From assembly GCF_001295265.1 (NCBI RefSeq), contig NZ_LJOD01000007.1, positions 1 to 64,000 of the forward strand: DNA of 64,000 bases, given 5' to 3'. Origin of the DNA: Chryseobacterium indologenes (GTDB taxonomy: Bacteria; Bacteroidota; Bacteroidia; Flavobacteriales; Weeksellaceae). Made by a program: the position numbers and the translations under genes. Below, piece by piece: positions 50,828 to 59,543 of this stretch (positions are counted from its first letter, which is position 1; each line of letters starts with the position of its first letter). Below the pieces are notes generated by a model that did not search any database, was not told the origin of the DNA, and saw nothing but the letters and a program-made list of their open reading frames with translations.

Positions 50828-52066
50828 CTATTGAATTATACAGGCCGCAACAGTTGAATTAGAAGTTTCATCTACCAAAATTGCAGACCCTGTTGTTTTA
50901 TTATGGATAAAACTATCATAGACCAAAGGCTGTGCCGTTCGTAAGGTAACTTTCACAATTTCATTCAATTTAATTTCATCGTCAGCCTGTTCCCGGTTAA
51001 GCGTATTCACATTAATCTTATACTCCACTTTTTTCACAATAGCTTTTACGAGTCTGCTATTCTGCTGTACCAGATATTTATTACCGGTCTGCAATGGTTT
51101 TTGGTCAAGCCAGCATAAAAGGACTTCCAGGTCTTTTTCAACGGCCGGAAGATGTTCTCCGGTGGCAAACAGATCTCCTCTGCTGATATCCAGATCGTGA
51201 AGGGTATGAATAACGGCCGGCTGGCCTTCAGATGCTTCCTCTTTTTCTACACCGTTGATTTCAATTTTAGAGATTTTAGTAGTTAAGCCTGCCGGAAGAA
51301 CCACCATGGTATCTCCTTTTTTGAATTTCCCGCTGAGTATTTTCCCGGCATACCCCCTGTAATCATGCAGTTCTTCTGTCTGGGGACGGATCACATACTG
51401 TACCTGAAAACGGTTCCCTGTATTATGTTTTTCATTCAGAGCTGCCTGTTCCAGATATTCCAAAAGGGAGTCTCCTTCATACCAATCCGTTTTTGATGAT
51501 TTTGAAACAATATTATCTCCCTTCAACGCAGAAATCGGAAAGTAAGTGACATCATTCAGGCCAAGGTTTTCTGCAATGGCGGCATAATCAGATTTTATGG
51601 TTTCAAAAACATCTTCAGAATAATCCACCATATCCATTTTATTAATTGCTACGGCTACTTTTTTCAGCTGTAACAATGAGGCAATGATAGAATGTCTTCT
51701 TGTTTGCTCAATAACCCCCTTTCTTGCATCGATCAGAATAACCATCAGGTCAGAGTTAGATGCTCCGGTAATCATATTCCGGGTATACTGTACGTGTCCC
51801 GGAGCATCTGCAATGATAAATTTTCTTTTGGGGGTTGAAAAATAACGGTAAGCCACGTCTATAGTGATTCCCTGTTCTCTTTCTGCCCGCAGTCCGTCTG
51901 TCAGCAATGCGAGGTCTACCCCGTCTTCATTTTTGTTTTTAGAATGTTTCTCAAGCACTTCCAGCTGATCCTGTAAAATGCTTTTGCTATCGTAAAGCAG
52001 TCTGCCGATAAGGGTACTTTTCCCGTCATCTACACTTCCTGCCGTTATAAATCTTAATATATCCAT
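50828..52066 (-). CDS. cysN: Sulfate adenylyltransferase subunit 1 (GTPase)
   Basis: The GTP-driven subunit of ATP sulfurylase, which with CysD converts sulfate and ATP to adenylylsulfate (APS). A 412-residue translation-factor-type GTPase: P-loop GSVDDGKSTLIGRLLYD, switch 1/2 region RAEREQGITIDVAYRYF and ADAPGHVQYTRNM, and NKMD. Two beta-barrel domains follow. There is no C-terminal APS kinase (CysC) domain. I chose the ATG at 52066 (MDILRFITAGS), the usual start; an upstream TTG adds 11 unrelated residues. Confidence 0.95.
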   Translation of the reverse strand: MDILRFITAGSVDDGKSTLIGRLLYDSKSILQDQLEVLEKHSKNKNEDGVDLALLTDGLRAEREQGITIDVAYRYFSTPKRKFIIADAPGHVQYTRNMITGASNSDLMVILIDARKGVIEQTRRHSIIASLLQLKKVAVAINKMDMVDYSEDVFETIKSDYAAIAENLGLNDVTYFPISALKGDNIVSKSSKTDWYEGDSLLEYLEQAALNEKHNTGNRFQVQYVIRPQTEELHDYRGYAGKILSGKFKKGDTMVVLPAGLTTKISKIEINGVEKEEASEGQPAVIHTLHDLDISRGDLFATGEHLPAVEKDLEVLLCWLDQKPLQTGNKYLVQQNSRLVKAIVKKVEYKINVNTLNREQADDEIKLNEIVKVTLRTAQPLVYDSFIHNKTTGSAILVDETSNSTVAACIIQ

Positions 52067-52165
52067 TGATTGTGATGATAAATAATGAGTATTGGGCAAT
52101 GAGTTATATTGGGGTGAGAATGGCTAAAAGCTGTCTGTTATTCCCATTCATTGCTGATTGCTTGT

Positions 52166-53074
52166 CTAAAAATAGCCTCCTTTTTTACGGTCTTCCATCG
52201 CTGCTTCGGTTACCTTGTCATCAATACGGGTTTCTCCGCGCTCTGAAATTCTTGTGGCAGTAATTTCTTCAATAACAGCATCTATAGTTTCTGCATTTGA
52301 CTCTACTGCCGCGGTACAGGTCATATCTCCTACTGTTCTGTAACGTATTTTTCTGGTAGTAACAATATCACTGGATTCCAAAAAGACATGTTCCGAATTG
52401 GCCAGCCATTGCCCGTTAAAGTCTACCACTTCCCTTTCGTGCGAAAAATAAATGGACGGCAATGCGATTTGTTCTCTGCGGATATAGTTCCAGATATCAA
52501 GCTCTGTCCAGTTGCTGATTGGGAAAATTCTTACATTTTCTCCTTTATGGATTTTTCCATTGAAAATGTTCCACAATTCAGGGCGCTGAAGTTTGGGGTC
52601 CCACTGTCCGAATTCATCACGAACAGAGAATATCCTTTCTTTGGCCCTGGCTTTTTCTTCATCTCTCCTCGCTCCTCCAATGCAGGCATCCAATTCAAAT
52701 TCCTCTATTGTATCCAGTAAAGTATAGGTTTGCAGCCAGTTTCTGCTGGGAAATTTGCCCTTAGCTTCAGTCAGCTTTTTACTTTTTATGGTATCTTCAA
52801 CCTTTCTAGCCACCAGATCCACATTCAGCTGACGAACCAGTTGATCCCTGAATTCCAGAACTTCCGGAAAATTATGCCCGGTATCTACATGAACGAAGGT
52901 AAACGGTATTTTCCCGTGGATGAATGCTTTCCTTGCCAGATGAGCCAGAACAATACTGTCTTTTCCCCCGCTGAACAGCAGCGCCGGACGTTCAAACTGC
53001 CCCGCAACCTCCCTTAATATATAGATAGATTCGGATTCCAGCTGATCTAAATAGTTTAATTGATGTTTTGACAT
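52166..53074 (-). CDS. cysD: Sulfate adenylyltransferase subunit 2
   Basis: The catalytic subunit of ATP sulfurylase. A 302-residue PP-loop protein: LLFSGGKDSIVLAHLARKAF (about 32-51) binds ATP, and FTFVHVDTGHNFPEVLEFRD, IGGARRDEEKARAKERIFS and FPISNWTELDIWNYI are family segments. It ends AAMEDRKKGGYF, the standard CysD end. It is 12 bases after cysH and 100 bases before cysN in one transcription direction. Confidence 0.97.
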   Translation of the reverse strand: MSKHQLNYLDQLESESIYILREVAGQFERPALLFSGGKDSIVLAHLARKAFIHGKIPFTFVHVDTGHNFPEVLEFRDQLVRQLNVDLVARKVEDTIKSKKLTEAKGKFPSRNWLQTYTLLDTIEEFELDACIGGARRDEEKARAKERIFSVRDEFGQWDPKLQRPELWNIFNGKIHKGENVRIFPISNWTELDIWNYIRREQIALPSIYFSHEREVVDFNGQWLANSEHVFLESSDIVTTRKIRYRTVGDMTCTAAVESNAETIDAVIEEITATRISERGETRIDDKVTEAAMEDRKKGGYF

Positions 53075-53086
53075 TTCTTTATTTTT

Positions 53087-53800
53087 TTATTGATGAATAT
53101 GCAGTCCGCATTCCTTTTTATCAGCATCTTCCCACCACCAGCGGCCCGCTCTGAAATCTTCCCCTTCCTTAACAGCTCTGGTACAGGGCTCACATCCGAT
53201 ACTTACAAATCCTTTTTTGTGTAATTGATTATATGGTAAATGATGCGTTTTAACATAATCCGCTACCTGTTCAGAGGTCCAGTGAAGGAGAGGATGAAAT
53301 TTGATGATCTTATTATCAGCATCCCATTCCAGCTGCGGCATATTTTGCCGGTTGGCAGAATGTTCCGATCTAAGCCCTGTAATCCAGATGTCATATCCTG
53401 CCAGTGCTTTTTTTAAAGGATGTACCTTACGAATATCGCAGCAGGCTTTTCTCTTCTCCACCGACTGATAAAATGAGTCCGGTCCGTTTTCTGATATGAA
53501 TTGTTTGAGCTCTTCTGTATCCGGATAATACGCTGTAATATTTTTTTTGAAAAAAGCCCTTGTGTTCGTCCAGGTTTCATAAGTCTGTTCAAAAAGTCTT
53601 CCCGTATCCAACGTGAATATTTCAATATTCAGATCTTTTATCAAATGAGTGATCACCTGATCTTCATAACTGAAACTTGTAGAAAAGATTACCCTGCCCG
53701 GAAATCTGTCTGCCAATGCCTGTAAGCCGTTATTGTGAAACAAGCCTGAAGAAGCCTCTTTCCGTAGCTGATCAAATTCATTTTTCAGATTGTTTTCCAT
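53087..53800 (-). CDS. cysH: Adenylylsulfate (APS) reductase of the iron-sulfur type
   Basis: Reduces activated sulfate to sulfite. A 237-residue PP-loop enzyme: VIFSTSFSYEDQVITHLI near 37-54, TLDTGRLFEQTYETW near 63-77. The cluster-binding cysteines Cys120-Cys121 (KACCDIRK) and Cys203, Cys206 (GCEPCTR) mark the 4Fe-4S form that uses APS rather than PAPS. The catalytic Cys231 is in KKECGLHIH at the C-terminus. This agrees with the absence of an APS kinase domain in the cluster. It is the first structural gene, with its own promoter. Confidence 0.95.
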   Translation of the reverse strand: MENNLKNEFDQLRKEASSGLFHNNGLQALADRFPGRVIFSTSFSYEDQVITHLIKDLNIEIFTLDTGRLFEQTYETWTNTRAFFKKNITAYYPDTEELKQFISENGPDSFYQSVEKRKACCDIRKVHPLKKALAGYDIWITGLRSEHSANRQNMPQLEWDADNKIIKFHPLLHWTSEQVADYVKTHHLPYNQLHKKGFVSIGCEPCTRAVKEGEDFRAGRWWWEDADKKECGLHIHQ

Positions 53801-53822
53801 ATCCCATTAAAATTAAGTCCTG

Positions 53823-53867
53823 CAAATATATACAAAATTCTATAACTCCCATCAAAATAGTAGAATT
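53823..53867 (-). promoter_or_regulatory. cys operon promoter with candidate Rrf2 site
   Basis: On the minus strand TATATTTG (53823-53830) is a -7 box, and TTG (53853-53855) a -33 element with a 22-base spacer. An inverted repeat, AATTCTA (53836-53842) and TAGAATT (53861-53867), frames the -33 element. The interior CCATCAAAATAG is an imperfect palindrome of the C(T/C)AT-N4-AT(A/G)G kind. The site lies between the Rrf2 gene and cysH. Confidence 0.55.
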
Positions 53868-53881
53868 TAAATTAAAAAAAA

Positions 53882-54298
53882 TTAATCTTTGGTAATAAAC
53901 TTAGTCAGAGTAGCCTCCATCATGCTTTTTCTGGTCTTTTCCCGAACGATAATCAATTCTTTTCTAAGATAGCACACGGCTTCATCTACACAGTCATCAC
54001 AGGCTTCATAAAAATTTAGGGAAACGCAGGGAGTAAGAGCAATTGGACCGTCAAAAATGCGGTAAATATCAGCCAATGAAACTTCATCGGGAGATTTCAA
54101 AAGATAATAGCCGCCTACTTTACCCTGTTTACTGTTGACAAGCTTGGCTCTTTTAAGTTCCAGAAGGATTTGTTCTAAAAATTTTTTAGGAATATTTTCA
54201 TCCTGTGCAATAACGGAAGTGGGCAGAAAGCCTTGATTGTAATTTCTTGCCAGTCTTACCATTGCTTTTAACGCGTATTTGCATCTTTTGGACATCAT
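53882..54298 (-). CDS. Rrf2 family transcriptional regulator (likely cysteine/sulfur regulator)
   Basis: A 138-residue Rrf2 protein. The winged helix begins KRCKYALKAMVRLARNY and contains QDENIPKKFLEQILLELKRAKLVNSKQGKVGGYYLLKSPDEVSLADI. Beyond it are four cysteines: one in LTPCVSL, then EACDDC and EAVCYL, spaced 8, 2 and 4 residues apart. This could hold an iron-sulfur cluster as in IscR/NsrR, or sense thiols. Its place directly upstream of the cys operon suggests control of sulfate assimilation like CymR, which is inference. Confidence 0.85.
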   Translation of the reverse strand: MMSKRCKYALKAMVRLARNYNQGFLPTSVIAQDENIPKKFLEQILLELKRAKLVNSKQGKVGGYYLLKSPDEVSLADIYRIFDGPIALTPCVSLNFYEACDDCVDEAVCYLRKELIIVREKTRKSMMEATLTKFITKD

Positions 54299-54380
54299 AA
54301 TTCCTGCAAGTTATAACAAATAATCTGATAAATGAAATATCGCCTCTGAAATAGGGGTATTAGCAGAATGAAATTTTCTG

Positions 54381-54410
54381 AACCTCACAGGCTTTTGAAA
54401 CCTGCAAAAC
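54381..54410. repeat. Degenerate palindromic intergenic unit
   Basis: AACCTCACAGGCTTTTGAAACCTG resembles the AACCTnACAGG...CCTGTnAGGTT palindromes scattered in flavobacterial genomes, but the right arm decays after CCTG. It lies between the GNAT and Rrf2 genes. Confidence 0.4.
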
Positions 54411-54427
54411 TGTATTCTTCAATTCAA

Positions 54428-54916
54428 TTACTGTAACAGAAAATAAGCAAGCTCTTCTTCTCCCCGCATTAGATTTTCTATTCTTCTGAATCCGTTTTTC
54501 ATAAGTACTTTCTGAGATCCGATATTATCCAGGTTGGTTATGGCAACAATATCTTTTTCTTTGGATAAAGAGCGGCAGTAATTCACAAGGGCTTTACAAA
54601 TTTCAGTTCCAAGACCTTTCCTCCAATAATTTTCGCCCAGTGTATATCCTATTTCTATCTGGTCCGGATTATGGAAAAAAGTTCTGGCCAGGCACATTCC
54701 TATAAACTTATTATTGTGTGCATCAAATATTCCCCATCTGCTGAAAGGTCCATTTTTATAACCAGACAGTGCCGTTTCAAACATTTCTTTGTATTCATCA
54801 CGGGTTTTATAAGGCAAATAACGGGTTACGTTTTCATTTTCAAAAAGACCTGAGAACAGGGGGAATTCCTGAGGAGTAAATTCTCGGATGATTATTGTAT
54901 CGTTTTTGTAACGCAT
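54428..54916 (-). CDS. GNAT family N-acetyltransferase (RimJ/RimL-like)
   Basis: A 162-residue enzyme of the acetyltransf_3 type. It starts with TIIIREFTPQEFPLFSGLFEN, has GYTLGENYWRKGLGTEICKALVNYC (about 90-114) as the acetyl-CoA-binding motif, and ends with ITNLDNIGSQKVLMKNGFRR. Related proteins modify N-termini of ribosomal proteins or small amines; no target can be assigned. Transcribed alone. Confidence 0.85.
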   Translation of the reverse strand: MRYKNDTIIIREFTPQEFPLFSGLFENENVTRYLPYKTRDEYKEMFETALSGYKNGPFSRWGIFDAHNNKFIGMCLARTFFHNPDQIEIGYTLGENYWRKGLGTEICKALVNYCRSLSKEKDIVAITNLDNIGSQKVLMKNGFRRIENLMRGEEELAYFLLQ

Positions 54917-55024
54917 GAAGATAATTTGAAATTACTCAGTAAATATACCTCAATAAAGTAAGAATTAAGAAACATATGCTATCTTTATTTTAATGAATAA
55001 AGAACTATCAATACCACAAAATCG

Positions 55025-55032
55025 TAACTTTA
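55025..55032 (+). promoter_or_regulatory. -7-like element TAACTTTA before the aminopeptidase gene
   Basis: TAACTTTA differs from TAnnTTTG in its last base and lies 28 bases before the ATG. The same variant form occurs before tssG, the VOC gene and the glycosylase gene. Confidence 0.35.
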
Positions 55033-55060
55033 ACCTTTTAAATAAAAAGTAATCATAAAT

Positions 55061-56455
55061 ATGTTTTCAGAACAAACTTATCAGGATAGAAGAGCTGTAT
55101 TACAAAGCCGTGTTACCAACGGAATTTTATTGTTTTTAGGAAATATAGAGAACCCTGTCAACTTTGAACACAATCCGTATTATTTCCGCCAGGACAGCAC
55201 TTACTTATATTATTTCGGAATTCAGGAGCCCAAGATTGCTGCTGTTATTGATATTGATGAAAATAAGACTATCGTTTTCGGAAATGAACTGAGTATTGAT
55301 GATATTGTATGGATGGGCAGACAGGAAACCCTGAAAGAAAAAAGCCTGAAATCCGGAGTACAGGAAACTTTACCTTACGCAGAGCTTTCACAATACCTTC
55401 TGAAAGCACAGACCTCAGGCAGAAAAGTACACTATCTTCCTCCCTACCAGTCTTCCAATAAAATTTTATTAGCCGATCTCCTCGGAATTAAAATAGGAGA
55501 ACTGCGGCCTTCTGTAGAGATGATCAGGGCAATTGTAAAACAACGTTCTGTGAAAGAGCCTCAGGAAATAGTACAGATAGAACAGGCGGTGAATGTATCC
55601 AATGAGATGCATCTGCTGGCAATGCGTATAGCCAGACCGGGTGTTAAAGAATATGAAATAGCCAATGCCATTCAATATCTCGCGGCTAATAAGGAATGCC
55701 AGATGTCTTATCCTCCTATTGTAACGATAAACGGAGGTATACTTCATAATCATTACCGTCTTAATATGCTGAAAGAAGGAGATCTTTTCCTGAATGATTC
55801 CGGTGCTGAAACCGCGATGGGATATGCCGGTGACCTCACAAGAACCTTCCCTGTCAACAATACTTTTACTACAAAACAAAAGGAAATGTATGAAGTGGTT
55901 TTGAATGCTTTTAATAATGCTCAAAATATGCTGAAACCGGGAATCCGATTCAAAGATATTCACCTGAAAGCTTCCCGATTTTTGGTGGAAGGGCTTATTG
56001 ACTTAGGGCTAATGAAAGGGGATCCCGATGAAGCCGTAAAAAATCATGCCCATACTCTATTTTTCCAATGCGGTTTGGGGCATATGATGGGACTTGATGT
56101 GCATGATATGGAGGATTTGGGAGAACAATACATCGGCTACACTGAGGAAGAACCAAAGGATACGCAAACATTCGGACTTAAATCATTACGTTTAGGTAAA
56201 GAATTAAAATCAGGATTTGTCGTAACGGTTGAGCCCGGTATTTATATGATTCCTGAACTGATTGATATCTGGCAGTCCGAAAATAAAAATGCTGCCTTTA
56301 TTAATTATGATAAAGTGAATGAATATCGAAATTTCGGAGGAATCCGTATAGAAGACGACTTTATGATCACAGATGAAGGGTACAGACTTCTGGGGAACGG
56401 ACTGATTAAAACCGTTGAAGAAATTGAAAATTACAGAACAGAACATTCAGCATAA
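55061..56455 (+). CDS. pepP: Xaa-Pro aminopeptidase (aminopeptidase P, M24B)
   Basis: Removes an N-terminal residue preceding proline. A 464-residue cytoplasmic enzyme with the N-terminal AMP_N domain (GNIENPVNFEHNPYYFRQDSTYLYYFGI, about 27-54) and the pita-bread catalytic domain. Metal ligands appear in LNDSGAETAMGYAGDLTRTF, GLGHMMGLDVHDME, VTVEPGIYM and GIRIEDDFM. The length is normal for bacterial PepP. It precedes an exported DPP-IV-like peptidase by 13 bases, giving a proline-directed peptidase pair. Confidence 0.95.
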   Translation: MFSEQTYQDRRAVLQSRVTNGILLFLGNIENPVNFEHNPYYFRQDSTYLYYFGIQEPKIAAVIDIDENKTIVFGNELSIDDIVWMGRQETLKEKSLKSGVQETLPYAELSQYLLKAQTSGRKVHYLPPYQSSNKILLADLLGIKIGELRPSVEMIRAIVKQRSVKEPQEIVQIEQAVNVSNEMHLLAMRIARPGVKEYEIANAIQYLAANKECQMSYPPIVTINGGILHNHYRLNMLKEGDLFLNDSGAETAMGYAGDLTRTFPVNNTFTTKQKEMYEVVLNAFNNAQNMLKPGIRFKDIHLKASRFLVEGLIDLGLMKGDPDEAVKNHAHTLFFQCGLGHMMGLDVHDMEDLGEQYIGYTEEEPKDTQTFGLKSLRLGKELKSGFVVTVEPGIYMIPELIDIWQSENKNAAFINYDKVNEYRNFGGIRIEDDFMITDEGYRLLGNGLIKTVEEIENYRTEHSA

Positions 56456-56468
56456 TTCAAATAGATCT

Positions 56469-58640
56469 ATGAAGAACATAAAAAGATTAACCGCCATTGC
56501 ATTATTTTACCTGTGCCTGTCACCGCTAGCTGCACAAAAGACCCAATGGACTCCTGACGGCAATGCTTATTACTCATTTACTAAAAAAGGCGTTGAAATT
56601 GTTGATGTACTGAATTCGGGAAAAGATCAGGCTTTTTTAAGCAACTCCGAGCTAATTCCTCCCGGAAGCTCTACTCCGTTAGAAGTACAAAGTTTTCAGG
56701 TCTCTCCGGATGGAAAAAGTTTACTGCTCTTTACCAATACAAGGAAGGTATGGAGAGATCATACACGGGGAGATTACTGGATCTTCAACAGGAGCAATAA
56801 AAAGCTTACTCAGCTTGGGAAAAGTCTGCCGGCTTCATCATTGATGTTTGCCAAGTTTTCTCCGGACGGTAAAAAAGCAGCTTATGTATCCAGGCATAAT
56901 ATTTATATTGAAGACCTTTCCAGCAATCAGATGACCCAAATTACCACGGATGGTACAGACAGGATGATCAACGGTACTTTTGACTGGGCATATGAAGAGG
57001 AATTTGGCACACAGGATGGTTTCAGATGGTCTCCGGACGGGCGCAAAATTGCTTACTGGAAACTTGATGCAAGAGACACTAAGAACTTCCTGATGATCAA
57101 TAATACCGACAGCCTGTATTCATTCACTGTTCCTGTAGAATATCCGAAAGTAGGTGAAAACCCTTCCGGATGCAGCATCTGGTTTTATGATCTGGCTTCT
57201 GAATCTTCAAAGAAGGCAGATATAGCAGGCGATGAGATACAAAACTATATTCCGAGAATGGAATGGGTTCTGGACTCAAAATCTGTTATTTTGCAACAAT
57301 TGAACAGAAAGCAGAATCAAAGTAAAATTATTGTGGCGGATGCGGCTTCAGGAGCAAGCAGAACCATTCATACAGAAACAGATCCGGCCTGGATTGACAT
57401 CAAATCCCGATGGAACGACAACGATCCCAGCGGCTGGGACTGGATTGATAACGGGAAAGAATTTTTATGGCTTTCTGAAAAGGACGGCTGGAGACATATT
57501 TATAAAATAGATCTGAACGGTAAGGAAGCACTGATCACAAAAGATAATTTTGATGTTATAAAGCCGGAATTTTTTGATGTTCCCAACAAATTGATCTACT
57601 TCCTGGCTTCTCCCGATAATGCAACACAGAAATATCTGTACAAAGTGAGCATGAAAGGCGGAAAAGCACAAAGAATAACCCCGGAAGCCTATTCAGGGTC
57701 AAATCAATATACAATATCACCTAACGGGAAAATTGCGATGTTTAATAACACCAGTGTCAATGCCCTTTCAGCAGGAGCTGTCGTATCATTACCGGATCAT
57801 AAAGAACTTGTTGCTGCTAAAAGATCTGTAAAAGCAGACCCTGCCAGGCCTAAGGCCGAATTCTTCCGGATTACCACACAGGATGGGGTTACTATGGACG
57901 GATGGGTGGTAAAGCCTAAAAATTTTGATCCTAATAAAAAATATCCGATCGTTTTTACCGTCTACGGAGAGCCCGGATCACAAACTGTAACCGATAATTT
58001 CTATACCGGCTGGAATTATTTATACACCGGAGACATGGCTGAAGACGGCTATTTGTATGTATCTCTTGAAAACCGGGGTACTCCGGCTCCAAAAGGACGT
58101 GAATGGAGAAAATCTGTTTATCGTAAAATAGGACAGCTTAATATCCGAGATCAGGCAATGGGAGCTAAAGCTTTATTGGCAAAATGGCCGTATGCAGATC
58201 CTTCCAGAGTTGCCGTTTGGGGGTGGAGCGGCGGAGGCTCTTCCACATTGAACCTTTTGGGACAGTATCCCGATATTTATCAGACGGGAATTGCCATTGC
58301 TCCGGTAGCCAATCAGCTATTCTATGATAACATCTACCAGGAGCGGTATATGGGGCTTCCACAGGAGAACAGAGAAGATTTTGTTAATGGCTCACCTTTG
58401 GCATATGCTAAAAATCTTAAAGGAAACCTTTTACTGATTCATGGGACAGGAGATGATAATGTACATTACCAAAATACCGAAGTTTACATCAATGAACTGG
58501 TAAAATACAATAAACAGTTTCAGCTGATGTCTTACCCCAACCGTACGCATTCTATTGATGAGGGAGAAGGAACATCATTGCACCTGGCCACCCTTTTTAC
58601 AAAATACCTGAAAGAGCATTGTCCTCCTGGAGGAAAATAG
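56469..58640 (+). CDS. S9B dipeptidyl-peptidase IV-like serine peptidase, exported
   Basis: A 723-residue exported peptidase. The signal peptide ends PLAAQ near 23. The eight-bladed propeller domain (LSPDGKS-like motifs; DWAYEEEFGTQDGFRWSPDG, where the Glu pair of EEEF fixes the substrate amino end) precedes the hydrolase domain. Catalytic residues: Ser587 in GWSGGGSST, Asp near 662 in GTGDDNVH, His near 693 in NRTHSID. The nucleophile elbow is GWSGGG, not the usual GWSYGG. The ATG at 56469 gives a proper signal peptide; a frame from 56415 adds residues overlapping pepP. It likely works with pepP on proline peptides. Confidence 0.9.
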   Translation: MKNIKRLTAIALFYLCLSPLAAQKTQWTPDGNAYYSFTKKGVEIVDVLNSGKDQAFLSNSELIPPGSSTPLEVQSFQVSPDGKSLLLFTNTRKVWRDHTRGDYWIFNRSNKKLTQLGKSLPASSLMFAKFSPDGKKAAYVSRHNIYIEDLSSNQMTQITTDGTDRMINGTFDWAYEEEFGTQDGFRWSPDGRKIAYWKLDARDTKNFLMINNTDSLYSFTVPVEYPKVGENPSGCSIWFYDLASESSKKADIAGDEIQNYIPRMEWVLDSKSVILQQLNRKQNQSKIIVADAASGASRTIHTETDPAWIDIKSRWNDNDPSGWDWIDNGKEFLWLSEKDGWRHIYKIDLNGKEALITKDNFDVIKPEFFDVPNKLIYFLASPDNATQKYLYKVSMKGGKAQRITPEAYSGSNQYTISPNGKIAMFNNTSVNALSAGAVVSLPDHKELVAAKRSVKADPARPKAEFFRITTQDGVTMDGWVVKPKNFDPNKKYPIVFTVYGEPGSQTVTDNFYTGWNYLYTGDMAEDGYLYVSLENRGTPAPKGREWRKSVYRKIGQLNIRDQAMGAKALLAKWPYADPSRVAVWGWSGGGSSTLNLLGQYPDIYQTGIAIAPVANQLFYDNIYQERYMGLPQENREDFVNGSPLAYAKNLKGNLLLIHGTGDDNVHYQNTEVYINELVKYNKQFQLMSYPNRTHSIDEGEGTSLHLATLFTKYLKEHCPPGGK

Positions 58641-58648
58641 CAGATGAA

Positions 58649-58678
58649 AAATCCCACGTTAATATTGTGGGATTTTTT
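58649..58678 (+). terminator. Terminator of the DPP-IV-like gene
   Basis: AAATCCCAC-N9-GTGGGATTT followed by TTT, nine bases past the stop codon. Confidence 0.9.
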
Positions 58679-58759
58679 ATGAAAACCTGTTTATTTAATC
58701 ATGATGGAAAATTGTTTTTTATCTTTAATTTAGATCTGTACGCCCATAAAACCATTCAT

Positions 58760-59365
58760 TTGAAACTACCACTCTCCTATTATACCAATCAGGATGTTAT
58801 TTTTCTGGCTCAGAACCTTTTGGGAAAAGTTCTTTTTACAGAAATTAATGGTGAAATAACAGCCGGAATTATTGTAGAAACGGAAGCATATTCCGGAATT
58901 CAGGATAAAGCTTCCCATGCTTATGGCGGCAGAAGAACAGACCGGACTGAAACACTATACAGCCCCGGCGGGGTTTCCTATGTATACTTATGTTACGGAA
59001 TTCATCATCTTTTTAATGTAGTAACCTCTGTGGAAAACGATCCCCACGCGGTTCTTATAAGGGCAGTTGAGCCGCTGATTGGTAAAGAAATTATGGAATC
59101 CAGACGGAAAATGCCAACCACTAAGGCGGCAATTTCTTCGGGGCCAGGATCAGCAGCTAAGGCTTTAGGCATTGATAAATCCTTTAATAAAAAAGATCTG
59201 GACGGAAATGAAATATGGATTGAAGATCAAGGTATTACATATAATCCTGATGAAATCGCAACAGGCCTCCGCATAGGAGTTGCCTATGCCCAGGAAGATG
59301 CACTCTTGCCCTGGCGTTTTTTTGTGAAGAATAATAAATATGTAAGCAAGCCCAACAAAGTATGA
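58760..59365 (+). CDS. DNA-3-methyladenine glycosylase (AAG/MPG family), TTG start
   Basis: Excises alkylated purines from DNA. A 201-residue protein from the TTG at 58760: LPLSYYTNQDVIFLAQNLLGKVL, the catalytic region IIVETEAYSGIQDKASHAYGGRRTDRTETLY with the water-activating Glu, then PGGVSYVYLCYGIHHLFNVVT and SGPGSAAKALGI. The family normally begins just before the LPLSYY segment. An in-frame ATG at 58679 lies within the tail of the upstream terminator, so a transcript starting after TATCTTTA (58720-58727) would miss it. That makes TTG the better start. Confidence 0.9.
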   Translation: MKLPLSYYTNQDVIFLAQNLLGKVLFTEINGEITAGIIVETEAYSGIQDKASHAYGGRRTDRTETLYSPGGVSYVYLCYGIHHLFNVVTSVENDPHAVLIRAVEPLIGKEIMESRRKMPTTKAAISSGPGSAAKALGIDKSFNKKDLDGNEIWIEDQGITYNPDEIATGLRIGVAYAQEDALLPWRFFVKNNKYVSKPNKV

Positions 59366-59494
59366 GCTTGAAAGAGTGGTTTTAACTATTTCTGAATTGC
59401 AGATGAAATTCACGACAATAGATAGCTTTAGCCTTAAAAGTTTCCAGAGCATTATTGAATTCTTCTTTTGAAGTTCGTCTGCACAGGAAATAAA

Positions 59495-59523
59495 AAAGAG
59501 CGATAAAATTATCACTCTTTTTA
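59495..59523. terminator. Bidirectional terminator between convergent genes
   Basis: AAAGAGCGATAA and TTATCACTCTTT pair with one mismatch, with A and T runs on the two sides. It lies 20 bases past the TlpA stop codon on the minus strand and also serves the glycosylase gene. Confidence 0.85.
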
Positions 59524-59543
59524 CGTTAATACGGTTTTAGATC

